Source: Bog-950 sp046329535
GTDB taxonomy: Bacteria; Bacteroidota; Bacteroidia; Chitinophagales; LD1
NCBI GenBank assembly: GCA_046329535.1
Contig: JAXLUN010000002.1
Coordinates: 124,001-188,000 of the forward strand
Length of the DNA stretch: 64,000 nucleotides
Direction: 5' to 3'
Shown here: positions 1-10,306 of the stretch, piece after piece
How positions within the stretch are numbered: the first letter of the stretch is position 1
Layout of the letters: the number at the start of each line of letters is the position of its first letter
The notes under the pieces: generated by a model
Seen by the model: the letters and a program-made list of their open reading frames with translations, nothing else
Told to the model about the DNA's origin: nothing
Database searches by the model: none
Translations under genes and position numbers: made by a program

Positions 1-409
1 TGCGGTATTTAGTTTGAAAACGATGAAACTGCTTCTGTGCATCTTCACATTTACACTCGCATGTATTTCTAAGCACTTCACCGAGCCAGAAAGAGGCCAT
101 AGGGAATTGATTTTGCTTATCCAGCTTAATAACTGCTCTATAACCATAGTTAGCGCCATCTAAATCATTAAACATGCGACAAGCTTCTGCATACTTGAAG
201 TTCAACTCTGTATTCTCCTCATCCTTTTTCAAGGCGTCTTTAAAGTACTGAGAAGCAGCATAATAATCTCCTTCAATTACTTTTTTTTCACCGGCCTTTA
301 TCAACTGCGAAACGGTTTGCGCGCTACCTGCTATCACATTAAGTATGAGGAATAAAAGAACCATCAACATCGGGCGGCAAGTGTAAGAATCATTTCGTGT
401 ACTCATCAT
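1..409 (-). CDS. TPR-repeat secreted protein, probable N terminus of an OmpA-type T9SS partner (partial)
   Basis: The frame is open from an ATG at 409 to the window edge, so only about 136 N-terminal residues are present. A hydrophobic segment ending IAGSAQ at residues 26-31 looks like a signal peptide. TPR-like helices follow (AGEKKVIEGDYYAASQYFKD, then NTELNFKYAEACRMF). The start ATGA overlaps the stop of the PorP/SprF gene upstream, so translation is probably coupled. In Bacteroidota, a type-B T9SS cargo gene, a PorP/SprF gene and a TPR-PD40-OmpA gene often form one operon, and this gene holds the third position. The PD40 and OmpA domains would lie outside the window, so that part of the assignment is inference from context. 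Confidence 0.75.
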   Translation of the reverse strand, partial: MMSTRNDSYTCRPMLMVLLFLILNVIAGSAQTVSQLIKAGEKKVIEGDYYAASQYFKDALKKDEENTELNFKYAEACRMFNDLDGANYGYRAVIKLDKQNQFPMASFWLGEVLRNTCECKCEDAQKQFHRFQTKYR

Positions 410-1461
410 AAAAATGCCGGACATACTGCACCGGGCTTATTTATCTTTTTCACCTTAGCCAATATATAGATTACACTTACTTCAAATCCTCCGTTATACC
501 GACTCGCCCGGTTGAGCTTAGAAAAGTTAATGTCATAACTCAAATTAACCTGAAGATTATCATAATCCATTCCTACCAATAACCAGGTTGATTCTACTGA
601 ACGCGCATAAGCCCCTATATTCAGGGAAATAGTATGCGGTATTTTTACAGTAGGATAATACTTGATATGCGCTCCATAATCTACCTCCTGCTTGGTGTCT
701 TGGCGCTGATACATTATTTCAGGAACTATATCTAATCGCGTAGCTACTTTAACCTGTGCTCTTGTATGTACGGTAAATCTGGGGTTGAGTTTAACTGAGT
801 TATCACTATAAAAACTTTGCTTGGGTTGAGTGAGGTGGGTTGCTCCAAAACCAATAGTAAAATTAGTTCTTTCTGTTTTACTCCATCTATACGCTAGCCC
901 CGCTCCTAGATCAAAGTAGTTAAAACGAGTACGAGAAAACGTTTCGTCTACTGCAATATTCGGATCATACACATCTCCGTTCCATTGATTATCAAAACTA
1001 AGCTTGCCGTAATTAATATTTCTATTAACCAAACCAAACTGAATGCCTCCGCTTAAAGAGTGATGATTTTTTTTATCCAGTGATTTAATATAGGATAATG
1101 ACAAGGTCGTATTCAAAGATGTAAATCGAGAATCACCGGCCCTGTCAAAAAAGAAAACCAGGCCGGCTCCTATTCTGTCATTATTTTTCAGCGTCACAAA
1201 ATTCATTTCAGCAGATGCCGAAAAGGTATTGTAATTGACCGGAACGGATGGCCATTGATTTCTGTAATTTCCTACAAACCTGAAATCACCATCAAATAAG
1301 TTGGTATTTGCAGGATTTTGATTCAACGGTGAAAAATTAAATTGTGAGAAATGAATATCCTGAGCTGACACCGAATGCATGAAGCTTACAGTACATAGTA
1401 CATATACTACCGCAGATTGTATGGTGCCTTTCATTCTTCGTAATCTGCAACTGGCTCTCAT
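406..1461 (-). CDS. PorP/SprF family type IX secretion system membrane protein
   Basis: A 351-aa outer-membrane beta-barrel of the PorP/SprF family. After the signal peptide (ending SVSAQ) comes the family signature QDIHFSQFNFSPLNQNPANT, then FVGNYRNQWPSVPVNYNTFS. Family members are partners needed for secretion or surface attachment of type-B T9SS cargo, as SprF is for SprB in Flavobacterium johnsoniae. The ATG at 1461 overlaps the TGA of the cargo gene (ATGA). An alternative start at 1434 (MKGTIQS) would give a more compact signal peptide. The downstream TPR gene also overlaps by ATGA, so the three genes form a tight operon. The family assignment is firm; the pairing with the adjacent cargo is inference from gene order. 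Confidence 0.93.
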   Translation of the reverse strand: MRASCRLRRMKGTIQSAVVYVLCTVSFMHSVSAQDIHFSQFNFSPLNQNPANTNLFDGDFRFVGNYRNQWPSVPVNYNTFSASAEMNFVTLKNNDRIGAGLVFFFDRAGDSRFTSLNTTLSLSYIKSLDKKNHHSLSGGIQFGLVNRNINYGKLSFDNQWNGDVYDPNIAVDETFSRTRFNYFDLGAGLAYRWSKTERTNFTIGFGATHLTQPKQSFYSDNSVKLNPRFTVHTRAQVKVATRLDIVPEIMYQRQDTKQEVDYGAHIKYYPTVKIPHTISLNIGAYARSVESTWLLVGMDYDNLQVNLSYDINFSKLNRASRYNGGFEVSVIYILAKVKKINKPGAVCPAFL

Positions 1462-4400
1462 CTCAATAGTGTTACATTTCCTTTCTTGAAAAATTTTTCA
1501 CCGCTTTCACATTCTCCTTCCAGATAATATCCAAATACAGCCGGGTCGAGTTTTTTCCCCTTAAATGTTCCATCCCATCCTTTGCTAATATCTTGTGTTT
1601 CAAACATTTTCTGCCCCCAGCGATCGTAAACTGCCAGAAACAACTTGGTAATGTAATTACCCCTTACATAGAAAACATCATTTCTTTCATCACCATTGGG
1701 TGAAAAAGCATTAGGGATATAAATATTAGACTGCGCACAGGGGGTATTAATAACTATAACAGTGACTGTATCACGTTTGCGGCATCCATTACTATCAGAC
1801 ACCTCTACATAGTAAGAATGTGTTTGTCTTGGATAGGCCATTGGGTTTGCAATGCCGATAGCACTTAGTGTAGCATCCTGTTGCCAACTAATTCCAATAA
1901 CGTTAGCAGTAAGCGTAAGGTTTATCTGTGAGGTATCTCCAATACTAATGGTGTCAGGCACAGCAAATGCATTGACCCCAGGCAATGAAGATGTGATGTT
2001 AACTTTTATAGAGTCCATGTAAACACAACCATATTGACTGTTAGTTGCTGTGACTATATACGTTGTATTCTGCGAAGGACTAACCGTTGGGGATATCGTA
2101 TTAGCACCTGCGATTATCTGTGAAATAGGTTGCCAGCTAAATACATACTGCTGAGTCGGCTTTGACGAGGATACATGCAGCTGAAGTGTATCTCCCGCGC
2201 AAAGAACATTACTTCCGGTTAATTGAAGCGTATCAGAAAAAACATTCACTTTTTGGTAGAATGTATCTATACAAAAACCGCTGCTAACTAACAATTGATA
2301 AACCGTATTCACCTGTGGATTTGCAAATGGATTTGATACTGAATTATCAGAAAGAGTATTCGCAGGAGTCCATGTGTAAGAAGAAAATGTATCGGCACTT
2401 AGAGGCAACCCTATTTGAACTGCCTGATTGATACAACCGGTAACGTCAGCAAGCGTATCCGCCATACTGTTTTGAAGAATAACAATTTGTCGCTGAATGG
2501 TGTCGCTGTAATTACATGCTGTAATATCTGTAACAACTAATTGCACGGTATATGTTCCTGATTGGAGATAAGTATGAACTGGATTTTTCTGTTGGGAAGT
2601 TTCACCATCTCCAAAAGTCCATTCGAATTGAGAAGAAACAAAAGACTTGCTGGTATTACTAAATGTTGCCGTATAGGGAACTCCACAAAGTACCGGTGGT
2701 GGAGTGAAATCAGCCGCTACTAAAGGTAATTCTAAATCGAATTTAAAAACAGCGTTATTGCAATTGTAACTTCCGTTTGTCTGCGACACTGCACCAGCAG
2801 TGGTCGGGAATGAACTTACCCCTCCGCAACCTGCACATACCGACTGATACATAATTCCTTTCCGATCAAATCGTGATGTTCCTCCATCTACATGCTCCTC
2901 AGCATTCGGACTACCAAAATAAGTAGCATATGAAATAGCCGAAGCATCATCTTCTAATACCATTACATAAAAATCTTTCCCATCGGTTGTGCTTTGGTAG
3001 GCATTCGGAGTTACATCTAGATTAGCAGTAGTCAATTGTGGTTCGTTCACCGCACCAACAAGCGGATAAGAACCCCATCCGCTTACATACATTTTATTGC
3101 ATACATCCACCAAGAATGCAGTGGGTGAAATATCCGGATTCCCATCTCCCCTGCCAAATGCCGTTGACCAGATTAAAGAATCAAGTTCCGGTTTAAGTTT
3201 ACTGATAAACTGTCCGCTATTGGGTTTATTATAGGCAGCATTATAAATAAACGTATTGCCGACAGCTTCGGTTTGACCAAGCACATAAACGTTTCCTATT
3301 TTGCTGGTTTCCACAAAATAAATCTGGTCATAAGCGGACGAGCCGTAATAAGTGGAATGCAATATCTGATTTCCGCTTTTGCTTATGTGGGTTATAAATC
3401 CATCGGCCCTGCCACCTTTATTAGTATTTTGAATAACACCGGATGTAACTGGAAAAGTAGTAGATTGTGTTCCTCCACTTACATATAAATCATCATTGCC
3501 ATCGAAAGCAACCGAGTATATAGCGTCATCATCATTGCCACCAATGTAAGTAGACCAGATTAACTGAGTAAGATTATTGTCGAGCTTTACAATAACACCA
3601 TCCATTAAACCGCCACTGGTGGTTTGATATGCCCCTATTGTAGTTGGAAAATTTGACGAGCGAGTACAGGTGGCTATATAAACATTGTTATTTCTATCAA
3701 TATCTATCTCTCCTCTTACCTCATCAGCATAATTATAGTGTAAGCCCGAATACTCCGGATAGGTTAAACCATCATTACCGCTTCCTCCTAGATAGGTTGA
3801 GGCTACCAAGGCAGTGCCATCTTCTTTAAAGCGTGTGATAATGATATCTGAGCCGGCAGAATAATGAACGGCTAAACCGCCAAACACTCCGGGGTTTATC
3901 CCTCCATTAAAAGATGTATCATAAGCATTAGCTGTAACCGGAAAATTATTGGAAGCGGTAGTTCCAAAAACAAACAACTCATCATTTTTATTTACAACCA
4001 GACTATGTGGCAAATCATCCCCTCTGCCACCCAGATAAGTTGAAAAAATTCTCTGTGTACCAGCCGAATCATACTTTGTAATAGCTATATCGGTTCCGGT
4101 TCCACTTTGATTGTTCGGATTACTATATCCTACTCCACCAGCCCAGGTTGTTTGAAAAGCTCCTAGGGTAATAGGAAACTGACCAAACTGAAAAACACTT
4201 CCTGCGGCATATACTTCTCCCTTACTGTCGTACGTTGCTGAGTAGCCAAAATTATCTGCGGTAGACCCACTAAAAGTTGAAAAGATAAGGGTAGGATCAA
4301 TAATCAGCTCCTTGCTTTTATCATATCCACCAGGAAAAGAGAAGGACACTTTGTTCTGATTTAATACAAACGAACAAGCCACCTCTTTCCGTTTTCCATT

Positions 4401-5048
4401 TACATTTTGGTAAGCATATGGCTTAGAGTCTATCACATCTCCCACAGAAGTTCTAATAACCAATCTGCCATCTTCAATAGAAAGAGCATCTACTCCTTCG
4501 TAGCTAACAGATATATTGCTGTGGGATGCTCCTGGTTTAACTGAAAAATAGTACTTGAGTCCGGTAAGCTCCGATGATACGTTTAAATCAATACCGGAAT
4601 AAATATTTTTGTATTCAATCTCTTCATAAGCACGAACTTTCGATGCCCATTTTTTCGGATCACTGCCCTGATAGTAGTTGTAATACTCTTTTTGCAAACC
4701 TGATTTTATGATTTCGCAATTAGTGTTGGCATTTTCAAATACCGAACGAAAGGCGTGCAGATGAATGGTAGGATCTATTTCAGGTTTATAGGCATAATAA
4801 CGATGCAAATCATGACGGAGCCTTTTCATGTCTGAGGTGTCGGCCAATAAAAAGGTAAAATTATCGGCACATAGAAAAATACTGGAGTTAGGTAACTCCG
4901 CCTTAAATAATACCCGACTGTCGTATTGATTTTTATTTTCCTTAAAAATCAATTTAGAACAATTCGAGCATAGGTTGTGTGCCCAAAGGGCTTCCGCCAA
5001 AAACAATATGATAAGGACAAACAAACATTGCCGGCCACGTAAATTCAT
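1458..5048 (-). CDS. Secreted SBBP-repeat/PKD protein with type-B (gliding motility-associated) T9SS C-terminal domain
   Basis: A 1196-aa secreted protein. In order: signal peptide (1-23); an N-terminal DUF7948-like domain starting near IFKENKNQYDSRVLFKAELP; SBBP beta-propeller repeats from about residue 255 to 760, each with a STYLGG or STYIGG core followed by a GxFPTT-type strand; a PKD domain around 785-860 (FEWTFGDGE); Ig-like segments; and the type-B sorting domain in the last 90 residues (IPNAFSPNGDERNDVF, then VYDRWGQKMFE and GWDGTFKGK). Type-B domains direct T9SS export and need a SprF-like partner, which is encoded immediately downstream. The ligand or substrate is unknown; propeller and PKD modules suggest adhesion. 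The promoter must lie in the 118-bp divergent gap before 5167; I could not fix one by eye. Confidence 0.92.
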   Translation of the reverse strand: MNLRGRQCLFVLIILFLAEALWAHNLCSNCSKLIFKENKNQYDSRVLFKAELPNSSIFLCADNFTFLLADTSDMKRLRHDLHRYYAYKPEIDPTIHLHAFRSVFENANTNCEIIKSGLQKEYYNYYQGSDPKKWASKVRAYEEIEYKNIYSGIDLNVSSELTGLKYYFSVKPGASHSNISVSYEGVDALSIEDGRLVIRTSVGDVIDSKPYAYQNVNGKRKEVACSFVLNQNKVSFSFPGGYDKSKELIIDPTLIFSTFSGSTADNFGYSATYDSKGEVYAAGSVFQFGQFPITLGAFQTTWAGGVGYSNPNNQSGTGTDIAITKYDSAGTQRIFSTYLGGRGDDLPHSLVVNKNDELFVFGTTASNNFPVTANAYDTSFNGGINPGVFGGLAVHYSAGSDIIITRFKEDGTALVASTYLGGSGNDGLTYPEYSGLHYNYADEVRGEIDIDRNNNVYIATCTRSSNFPTTIGAYQTTSGGLMDGVIVKLDNNLTQLIWSTYIGGNDDDAIYSVAFDGNDDLYVSGGTQSTTFPVTSGVIQNTNKGGRADGFITHISKSGNQILHSTYYGSSAYDQIYFVETSKIGNVYVLGQTEAVGNTFIYNAAYNKPNSGQFISKLKPELDSLIWSTAFGRGDGNPDISPTAFLVDVCNKMYVSGWGSYPLVGAVNEPQLTTANLDVTPNAYQSTTDGKDFYVMVLEDDASAISYATYFGSPNAEEHVDGGTSRFDRKGIMYQSVCAGCGGVSSFPTTAGAVSQTNGSYNCNNAVFKFDLELPLVAADFTPPPVLCGVPYTATFSNTSKSFVSSQFEWTFGDGETSQQKNPVHTYLQSGTYTVQLVVTDITACNYSDTIQRQIVILQNSMADTLADVTGCINQAVQIGLPLSADTFSSYTWTPANTLSDNSVSNPFANPQVNTVYQLLVSSGFCIDTFYQKVNVFSDTLQLTGSNVLCAGDTLQLHVSSSKPTQQYVFSWQPISQIIAGANTISPTVSPSQNTTYIVTATNSQYGCVYMDSIKVNITSSLPGVNAFAVPDTISIGDTSQINLTLTANVIGISWQQDATLSAIGIANPMAYPRQTHSYYVEVSDSNGCRKRDTVTVIVINTPCAQSNIYIPNAFSPNGDERNDVFYVRGNYITKLFLAVYDRWGQKMFETQDISKGWDGTFKGKKLDPAVFGYYLEGECESGEKFFKKGNVTLLR

Positions 5049-5166
5049 GAATTCAATTTATCAAATTAACCGCAAATACAAATTTTTAGTTGTAAAAATC
5101 AAATTGACTGATGTGCAATGCCTGAAACATTTCATACCTTTATTCGCATACTAAAAGAAAAAAACT

Positions 5167-8100
5167 ATGTGCACTTCCTCTATCCGAAAATTTTCGGTAT
5201 TGGCCTTTTTGTTTTTAAATTTTTGGGGGTTCACCGCAAATGCACAACTCGGGCGCTTTGACTCCCTTTACTACGGAGGTGTTGGTATAGATTACAAATG
5301 TACCGGAGGTTTAGTGCTGGCCGATAGTTCGGTTATCGTAACCGGTAGATTCGCATTTGCCAATGAGCGATTTATCAATGGCATTGCTAAACTTAAATAT
5401 GATGGTAGTGTAGATCCGTTGTTTAATACCGGCACAGGAGCTGACGAACACGTAAATGTTGTAGTTCGTCAGCCCGATGGCAAATACATTATAGGAGGAG
5501 ACTTTATAAAGTTCAATGGACAAACCAGAAACAGAATTGCCAGATTAAATGCAAACGGAAGTTTAGATAATACATTCAACACTGGCACAGGAACCAACAA
5601 CTCTGTATATGCCATCTACCTGCAACCTGACGGAAAAATATTGCTTGGAGGAGCGTTTTTTACTTTCAATAACGATACAGTTGGCTATCTGGTTCGTTTG
5701 AATAATGATGGAAGCCGCGATACATCTTTTCATAGTGGATATGGATTCGATAACTTGGTATATAGCATAGATCGCCAGTCGGATGGCCAATATATTGTTG
5801 CAGGTAACTTTCTAAGTTATAAAGATTCTTCAGCCGGCAGAATAGCCCGTATTGATTCTAATGGAGTTTTTGACAATACCTTTAATCCTGGATATGGAGC
5901 TAACGGAATTATTACCTCTGCGTACTTGCTACCTAATGGAAAAATAATGGCCGCTGGATATTTTACTTTGTACGATAGTATTTCAAGCCCCAGAATTGTT
6001 CGAATTAATAGCAATGGTTCTCTAGATATAAGCTTCGTTGTTGGCACAGGTTTTAATAGCAACGTAAATGAACTATACATACAACCCGATGGTAAAATTC
6101 TGGCAACAGGGAATTTTACCAACTACAACGGTGGAGCAATAAACAGGCTTATAAGGATTGATTCTGTCGGAAACAGAGATTTATCTTTTGCTCCGGGTAC
6201 GGGACTAAATCTAAGTTGTAATACCATTTTTATGGATAACGATCAGAAAATTTATGTGGGGGGTACTTTCACTACTGTTGATTCGTTTGCCCGTATCCGT
6301 TTAGCTCGACTACTCCCTAGCGGCAAAGTAGATCAATCATTTTTCAATAACTCCAAACTGAACGGTCAGATTTTTGGCATTGGATTTCAAAGCGATGGCA
6401 AAGCTATTCTGGGCGGGCAGTTTACCAAATATAACCAGACAAATACTAATCGAATTGCCCGTTTTAACCTGGATGGCAGCCTGGATAATACTTTTCAAAG
6501 CGGAATAGGTGCTAACAATATCATTCGTTCAGTAGTCATATTACCGGATGATAAAATTTTGATTGGAGGAGACTTTACCAACTATAATGGAACTCCTATC
6601 AACCGGATTGCCCGCTTAAATGCCAACGGAACCCTTGACAATACTTTTACAGTAGGCACAGGGGCCAGTGCGTCTGTTTATAATATAACTGTTACTGCCA
6701 CTGGAAAAATTTTAATCACCGGAAGTTTTGTTACTTACAACGGAGACAGCGTAAACCGATTGACTCGATTAAATAGTAATGGAGTAAGAGACAACACCTT
6801 TAGCAGTGGCACAGGGTTAAACAATATTGGCAGAGATATCGCTATTCAAAATGATGGAAAAATTATTGTGGTTGGTTTGTTTACTGCCTACCAGGGCACC
6901 TCTCGAAACAGAATAATACGGATTGATACAACCGGAGCATACGATAACACATTCAGTATTGGTACAGCCTGTAACAATGCTCTTTATGCCGTTACCTTAC
7001 AACAGAATGGGAAAATTATTATAGGAGGTAACTTTACCAATTATAACGGCACTTTAAAAACCAGAATTGCCAGACTGAATAATGACGGAACCTTAGATAC
7101 GACCTATAAGGCTACCGCGACAGGTATTATTTATGACATACTTCCCATTCGCAATCCTGCCTTTTTCCCCGGGGGGGTTCTGGTTGGGGGAGCTATAACC
7201 GCGATGAATGGCATAGGACGAAACAGGATTGCCTTTTTGAATGAAGCCGGAGTAATTGATACGTTAAACTATTATACCGGAACCGGTGCTGATGGCATTA
7301 TTAATGTGTTTGCTGAAAATATTGTTGACCGCAAAATATTTATAGGTGGCGATTTTTCTTCCATGCAAACACATGTAGCTAATCGTATTGCGGGAATAAG
7401 AAATTCTTATACCTACTTAACCAGTATATCCGATACCCTTTGCAGAGGCATTACTACAAAGGTTTATTTTAATAAAGATGAAACTTACTACGGAAATAAT
7501 CAGTTTACTGTTCAGCTATCCGACTCTATCGGTAACTTTATCAATGCTGTGAATATAGGTAACCAGTTATCCGTTGACCCAGGCTCTGATTCTATAACAG
7601 TAACTATTCCCGCTAGTACACCCACGGGGAATAACTATCATGTCCGCATAATTTCATCTAATCCCAAAGATACCAGTAATATTTCGCGGGCACTCGCTGT
7701 AGTAAGTTCAGGAAGTTCAACTATTACTGCCAATAGCAGCACAACTTTTTGTTCCGGAGGAAGTGTAGCGCTGGTAGCCGAATCAGGGACCTCCTATATT
7801 TGGAGTAATGGAGATACTACTCAGTCTATATTGGCTGCTGTGAGTGGCAATTACCAAGTCACAGTCAACAACTCCGGCTGTGTAGAAGCTTCAAATGTTC
7901 AATCCGTTACAGTAAACCAATCTCCCGACTCTTCTCTTACCATTTCTTCGGTAGCCATTTGTAACGGAGGCACAGCCATACTCACAGCATCTGTTGGCTT
8001 AACTTACCAGTGGAGCAACGGTGAACTAACCTCTTCCATCAATGTGACACAGTCTGGCACATATTCCGTTACCGTATCCGACAATGGCTGTCAGTCAGAC

Positions 8101-8844
8101 TCTTCAATTGTTATTGACTTTAGTAATTATTTCGGCAACCTGATAACAACCTCCGATTCTACAACTTTCTGTAGTGGAGGCAGTGCCATACTTTCATCAA
8201 CACCAGGATTAAGTTATTTATGGAGTACCTTGGATACGACACAAAGTATTGTAGTAACATCAACAGGAAATTATGATGTGACCGTTAGCGATGGTATTTG
8301 TTTCGATACCTCATCTGTTATTCATATCACCGTGAACAATTTACCATCTGTAGATGTATTACCACTTACTGAAACCGGCAGCAATGCACTTTGTGCTAAT
8401 GAATTTATTCAAGGAGTAATCAATACCGGGCTTCCGGCAGGAGGCAGTTACTTTGGTAACGCATTTATCTCAAACGACACACTTTATGCGCAGGATGCGT
8501 TCATTGCAGGTTATGATTCATTCAACATCTATTACACTTATACCGATGTAAACGGATGTTCCGCCACCGATAGTGCTTTGCAAATACTGGGAGTTTGTGG
8601 AGGTATTGAAAATATACAACAGAATGGATTGGCTTTATATCCTAACCCCACTCAAAATACAATTACCCTGACAGGCAGTTATAGAGCTATCAGAGAAGTT
8701 CGCCTAATGGATATATTGGGTCGGGAGATAATGCGCCAACCAGGCAATGGCCTCTCAGAAATCAACATACAGGTTAATTTACTTGCAGCCGGCACCTATG
8801 TAATTTATGCTGATAATCATCGATTGAAGTTTGTCAAGAATTAG
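5167..8844 (+). CDS. Delta-60 repeat beta-propeller surface protein with type-A T9SS sorting domain
   Basis: A 1225-aa secreted protein with a signal peptide ending FTANAQ. Residues about 30-740 are tandem delta-60 repeats of roughly 55 aa with the pattern QPDGKIxxGGxFTxYNGxxxNRIARLNxxGxxDxTF, forming one or two propellers. They are followed by an immunoglobulin-like stretch and three short CSGGxAxL...YxWSNGxxT repeats (about 860-1060). The last 75 residues are a type-A sorting domain (ALYPNPTQNTITLTGS, then MDILGREI and ending LKFVKN). It is divergent from the type-B operon. A weak -7-like element (TACCTTTA, 5135-5142) lies 25 bp before the ATG. A CCCCGGGGGGG run sits inside the gene at 7167-7177. 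Binding target unknown. Confidence 0.9.
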   Translation: MCTSSIRKFSVLAFLFLNFWGFTANAQLGRFDSLYYGGVGIDYKCTGGLVLADSSVIVTGRFAFANERFINGIAKLKYDGSVDPLFNTGTGADEHVNVVVRQPDGKYIIGGDFIKFNGQTRNRIARLNANGSLDNTFNTGTGTNNSVYAIYLQPDGKILLGGAFFTFNNDTVGYLVRLNNDGSRDTSFHSGYGFDNLVYSIDRQSDGQYIVAGNFLSYKDSSAGRIARIDSNGVFDNTFNPGYGANGIITSAYLLPNGKIMAAGYFTLYDSISSPRIVRINSNGSLDISFVVGTGFNSNVNELYIQPDGKILATGNFTNYNGGAINRLIRIDSVGNRDLSFAPGTGLNLSCNTIFMDNDQKIYVGGTFTTVDSFARIRLARLLPSGKVDQSFFNNSKLNGQIFGIGFQSDGKAILGGQFTKYNQTNTNRIARFNLDGSLDNTFQSGIGANNIIRSVVILPDDKILIGGDFTNYNGTPINRIARLNANGTLDNTFTVGTGASASVYNITVTATGKILITGSFVTYNGDSVNRLTRLNSNGVRDNTFSSGTGLNNIGRDIAIQNDGKIIVVGLFTAYQGTSRNRIIRIDTTGAYDNTFSIGTACNNALYAVTLQQNGKIIIGGNFTNYNGTLKTRIARLNNDGTLDTTYKATATGIIYDILPIRNPAFFPGGVLVGGAITAMNGIGRNRIAFLNEAGVIDTLNYYTGTGADGIINVFAENIVDRKIFIGGDFSSMQTHVANRIAGIRNSYTYLTSISDTLCRGITTKVYFNKDETYYGNNQFTVQLSDSIGNFINAVNIGNQLSVDPGSDSITVTIPASTPTGNNYHVRIISSNPKDTSNISRALAVVSSGSSTITANSSTTFCSGGSVALVAESGTSYIWSNGDTTQSILAAVSGNYQVTVNNSGCVEASNVQSVTVNQSPDSSLTISSVAICNGGTAILTASVGLTYQWSNGELTSSINVTQSGTYSVTVSDNGCQSDSSIVIDFSNYFGNLITTSDSTTFCSGGSAILSSTPGLSYLWSTLDTTQSIVVTSTGNYDVTVSDGICFDTSSVIHITVNNLPSVDVLPLTETGSNALCANEFIQGVINTGLPAGGSYFGNAFISNDTLYAQDAFIAGYDSFNIYYTYTDVNGCSATDSALQILGVCGGIENIQQNGLALYPNPTQNTITLTGSYRAIREVRLMDILGREIMRQPGNGLSEINIQVNLLAAGTYVIYADNHRLKFVKN

Positions 8845-8865
8845 TCACTCTTCTATTTATATACT

Positions 8866-8908
8866 GTAAATGAAAATGCCACTTGCTATGAGTGGCATTT
8901 TCATTTAC
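8866..8908. terminator. Bidirectional hairpin terminator
   Basis: A perfect 18-bp stem (8866-8883 with 8891-8908) closes a 7-nt loop. Its A/T-rich outer part supplies T-runs in both directions. It lies between the delta-60 gene on the plus strand and murA on the minus strand and can terminate both. Confidence 0.85.
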
Positions 8909-8933
8909 CAAATAAGTTGAATGCGCTGCAAAC

Positions 8934-10241
8934 CTATATTCTGGTGATTTGTGCTCCCAGTGCATTCAATCGTTCATCAATTCGCTGATAGCCCCGATCT
9001 ATCTGCTCGCTGTTGTGAATAACAGATTTGCCTTCCGCGCTAAGAGCTGCAATCAGCAAAGACACTCCGGCACGAATATCAGGTGAACTCATGGTAATGC
9101 CTTTCAACCTATAGGCTCGATTAATACCTACCACTGTAGCGCGGTGCGGGTCGCAGAGAATAATCTGTGCCCCCATATCAATCAATTTATCTACAAAAAA
9201 CAAACGGCTTTCGAACATCTTTTGGTGAATTAACACCGTTCCTTTAGCTTGTGTAGCTACTACCAGAACTATGGAAATCAAATCGGGAGTAAACAGGGGC
9301 CACGGCCCGTCAGCAACTGTTAGAATAGAACCATCAATAAATTTCTGAATTGTATAATTTTCTTGCGCAGGAATATAAATATCATCTCCTCGGTATTCCA
9401 TTTGTATCCCCATTTTCTCAAATACCGGAAGAATATTACCCAGCATATCCAATCGGCAATTTTTTATAGTGATTTCACTTTGGGTCATAGCCGCCAAGCC
9501 AATGAAACTTCCTATCTCAATCATATCGGGCAACATACGGTGTTCTGTTCCACCCAGATAATCTACACCTTCAATATACAAGAGATTGGAACCTACCCCG
9601 GTAATCTTTGCACCCATTCGATTGAGCATTTCACACAATTGTTGCAGATAAGGTTCACAGGCTGCATTAAAAATGGTGGTCTTTCCTTTGGCCATTACCG
9701 CTGTCATTACAATATTGGCTGTTCCGGTAACCGATGGTTCGTCTAAAAGAATATAGGTGCCTTTTAAATTGTTTGCTTCTACGCTATAGAAACTTTCATT
9801 GCCATCGTAGTTAAATTCAGCACCTAATTTTTCAAATCCCAAAAAGTGCGTATCCAATCTTCTCCGACCAATCTTATCGCCACCGGGTTTCGGCATATAA
9901 GCCTTTTTAAATCTCGTCAGCAAAGGCCCCATAATCATAATGCTTCCCCGCAATGAAGCTCCTTTCTTTTTATATGTATCCGATTTCAGAAATTCCAGAT
10001 TCACCGCATCGGCTTGAAAACTGTACGTGTCCTCACTCAATTTGTCTACTTTAACTCCTAAATCCTGAAGAATATCAATTAAGGCCAGCACATCACGAAT
10101 AGCCGGAATGTTGTTGATGATCACTCTCTCGGGAGTGAGTAAAACAGCACAAAGAATCTGCAAAGCCTCATTCTTGGCACCTTGCGGAGTAATTTCTCCT
10201 TTCAGCTTTCTGCCGCCAATTACTTCAAATGAATTAGACAT
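8934..10241 (-). CDS. murA: UDP-N-acetylglucosamine 1-carboxyvinyltransferase MurA (Asp-type active site)
   Basis: This 435-aa enzyme transfers enolpyruvate from PEP to UDP-GlcNAc, the first committed step of peptidoglycan synthesis in the cytoplasm. The length and fold-wide motifs match MurA: GAKNEALQI near residues 21-29, a PGGDKIGRRRLDTH active-site loop, and the C-terminal DIRAGVSLLIAAL. In E. coli the loop reads PGGC with Cys115 as the fosfomycin target. Here residue 122 is Asp (codon GAT), as in the naturally fosfomycin-resistant MurA of Mycobacterium and Chlamydia. The gene follows DUF4290, but a hairpin terminator separates them, so it probably has its own promoter. Confidence 0.96.
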   Translation of the reverse strand: MSNSFEVIGGRKLKGEITPQGAKNEALQILCAVLLTPERVIINNIPAIRDVLALIDILQDLGVKVDKLSEDTYSFQADAVNLEFLKSDTYKKKGASLRGSIMIMGPLLTRFKKAYMPKPGGDKIGRRRLDTHFLGFEKLGAEFNYDGNESFYSVEANNLKGTYILLDEPSVTGTANIVMTAVMAKGKTTIFNAACEPYLQQLCEMLNRMGAKITGVGSNLLYIEGVDYLGGTEHRMLPDMIEIGSFIGLAAMTQSEITIKNCRLDMLGNILPVFEKMGIQMEYRGDDIYIPAQENYTIQKFIDGSILTVADGPWPLFTPDLISIVLVVATQAKGTVLIHQKMFESRLFFVDKLIDMGAQIILCDPHRATVVGINRAYRLKGITMSSPDIRAGVSLLIAALSAEGKSVIHNSEQIDRGYQRIDERLNALGAQITRI

Positions 10242-10306
10242 GTAGTGGTAAGATTTGTTGTTACCAAAAGTTCAAAAAACTTTCAAGTATTCTGTGGGTT
10301 CCGCCT

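Noticed and set aside
3273..3829. Small plus-strand ORFs inside the type-B T9SS gene
   Set aside because: They are frame shadows of a clear large gene, with no family features and no promoter.
7167..7177. CCCCGGGGGGG run in the delta-60 gene
   Set aside because: Seven G is too short to argue for phase variation with confidence; a similar G7 occurs opposite metH.
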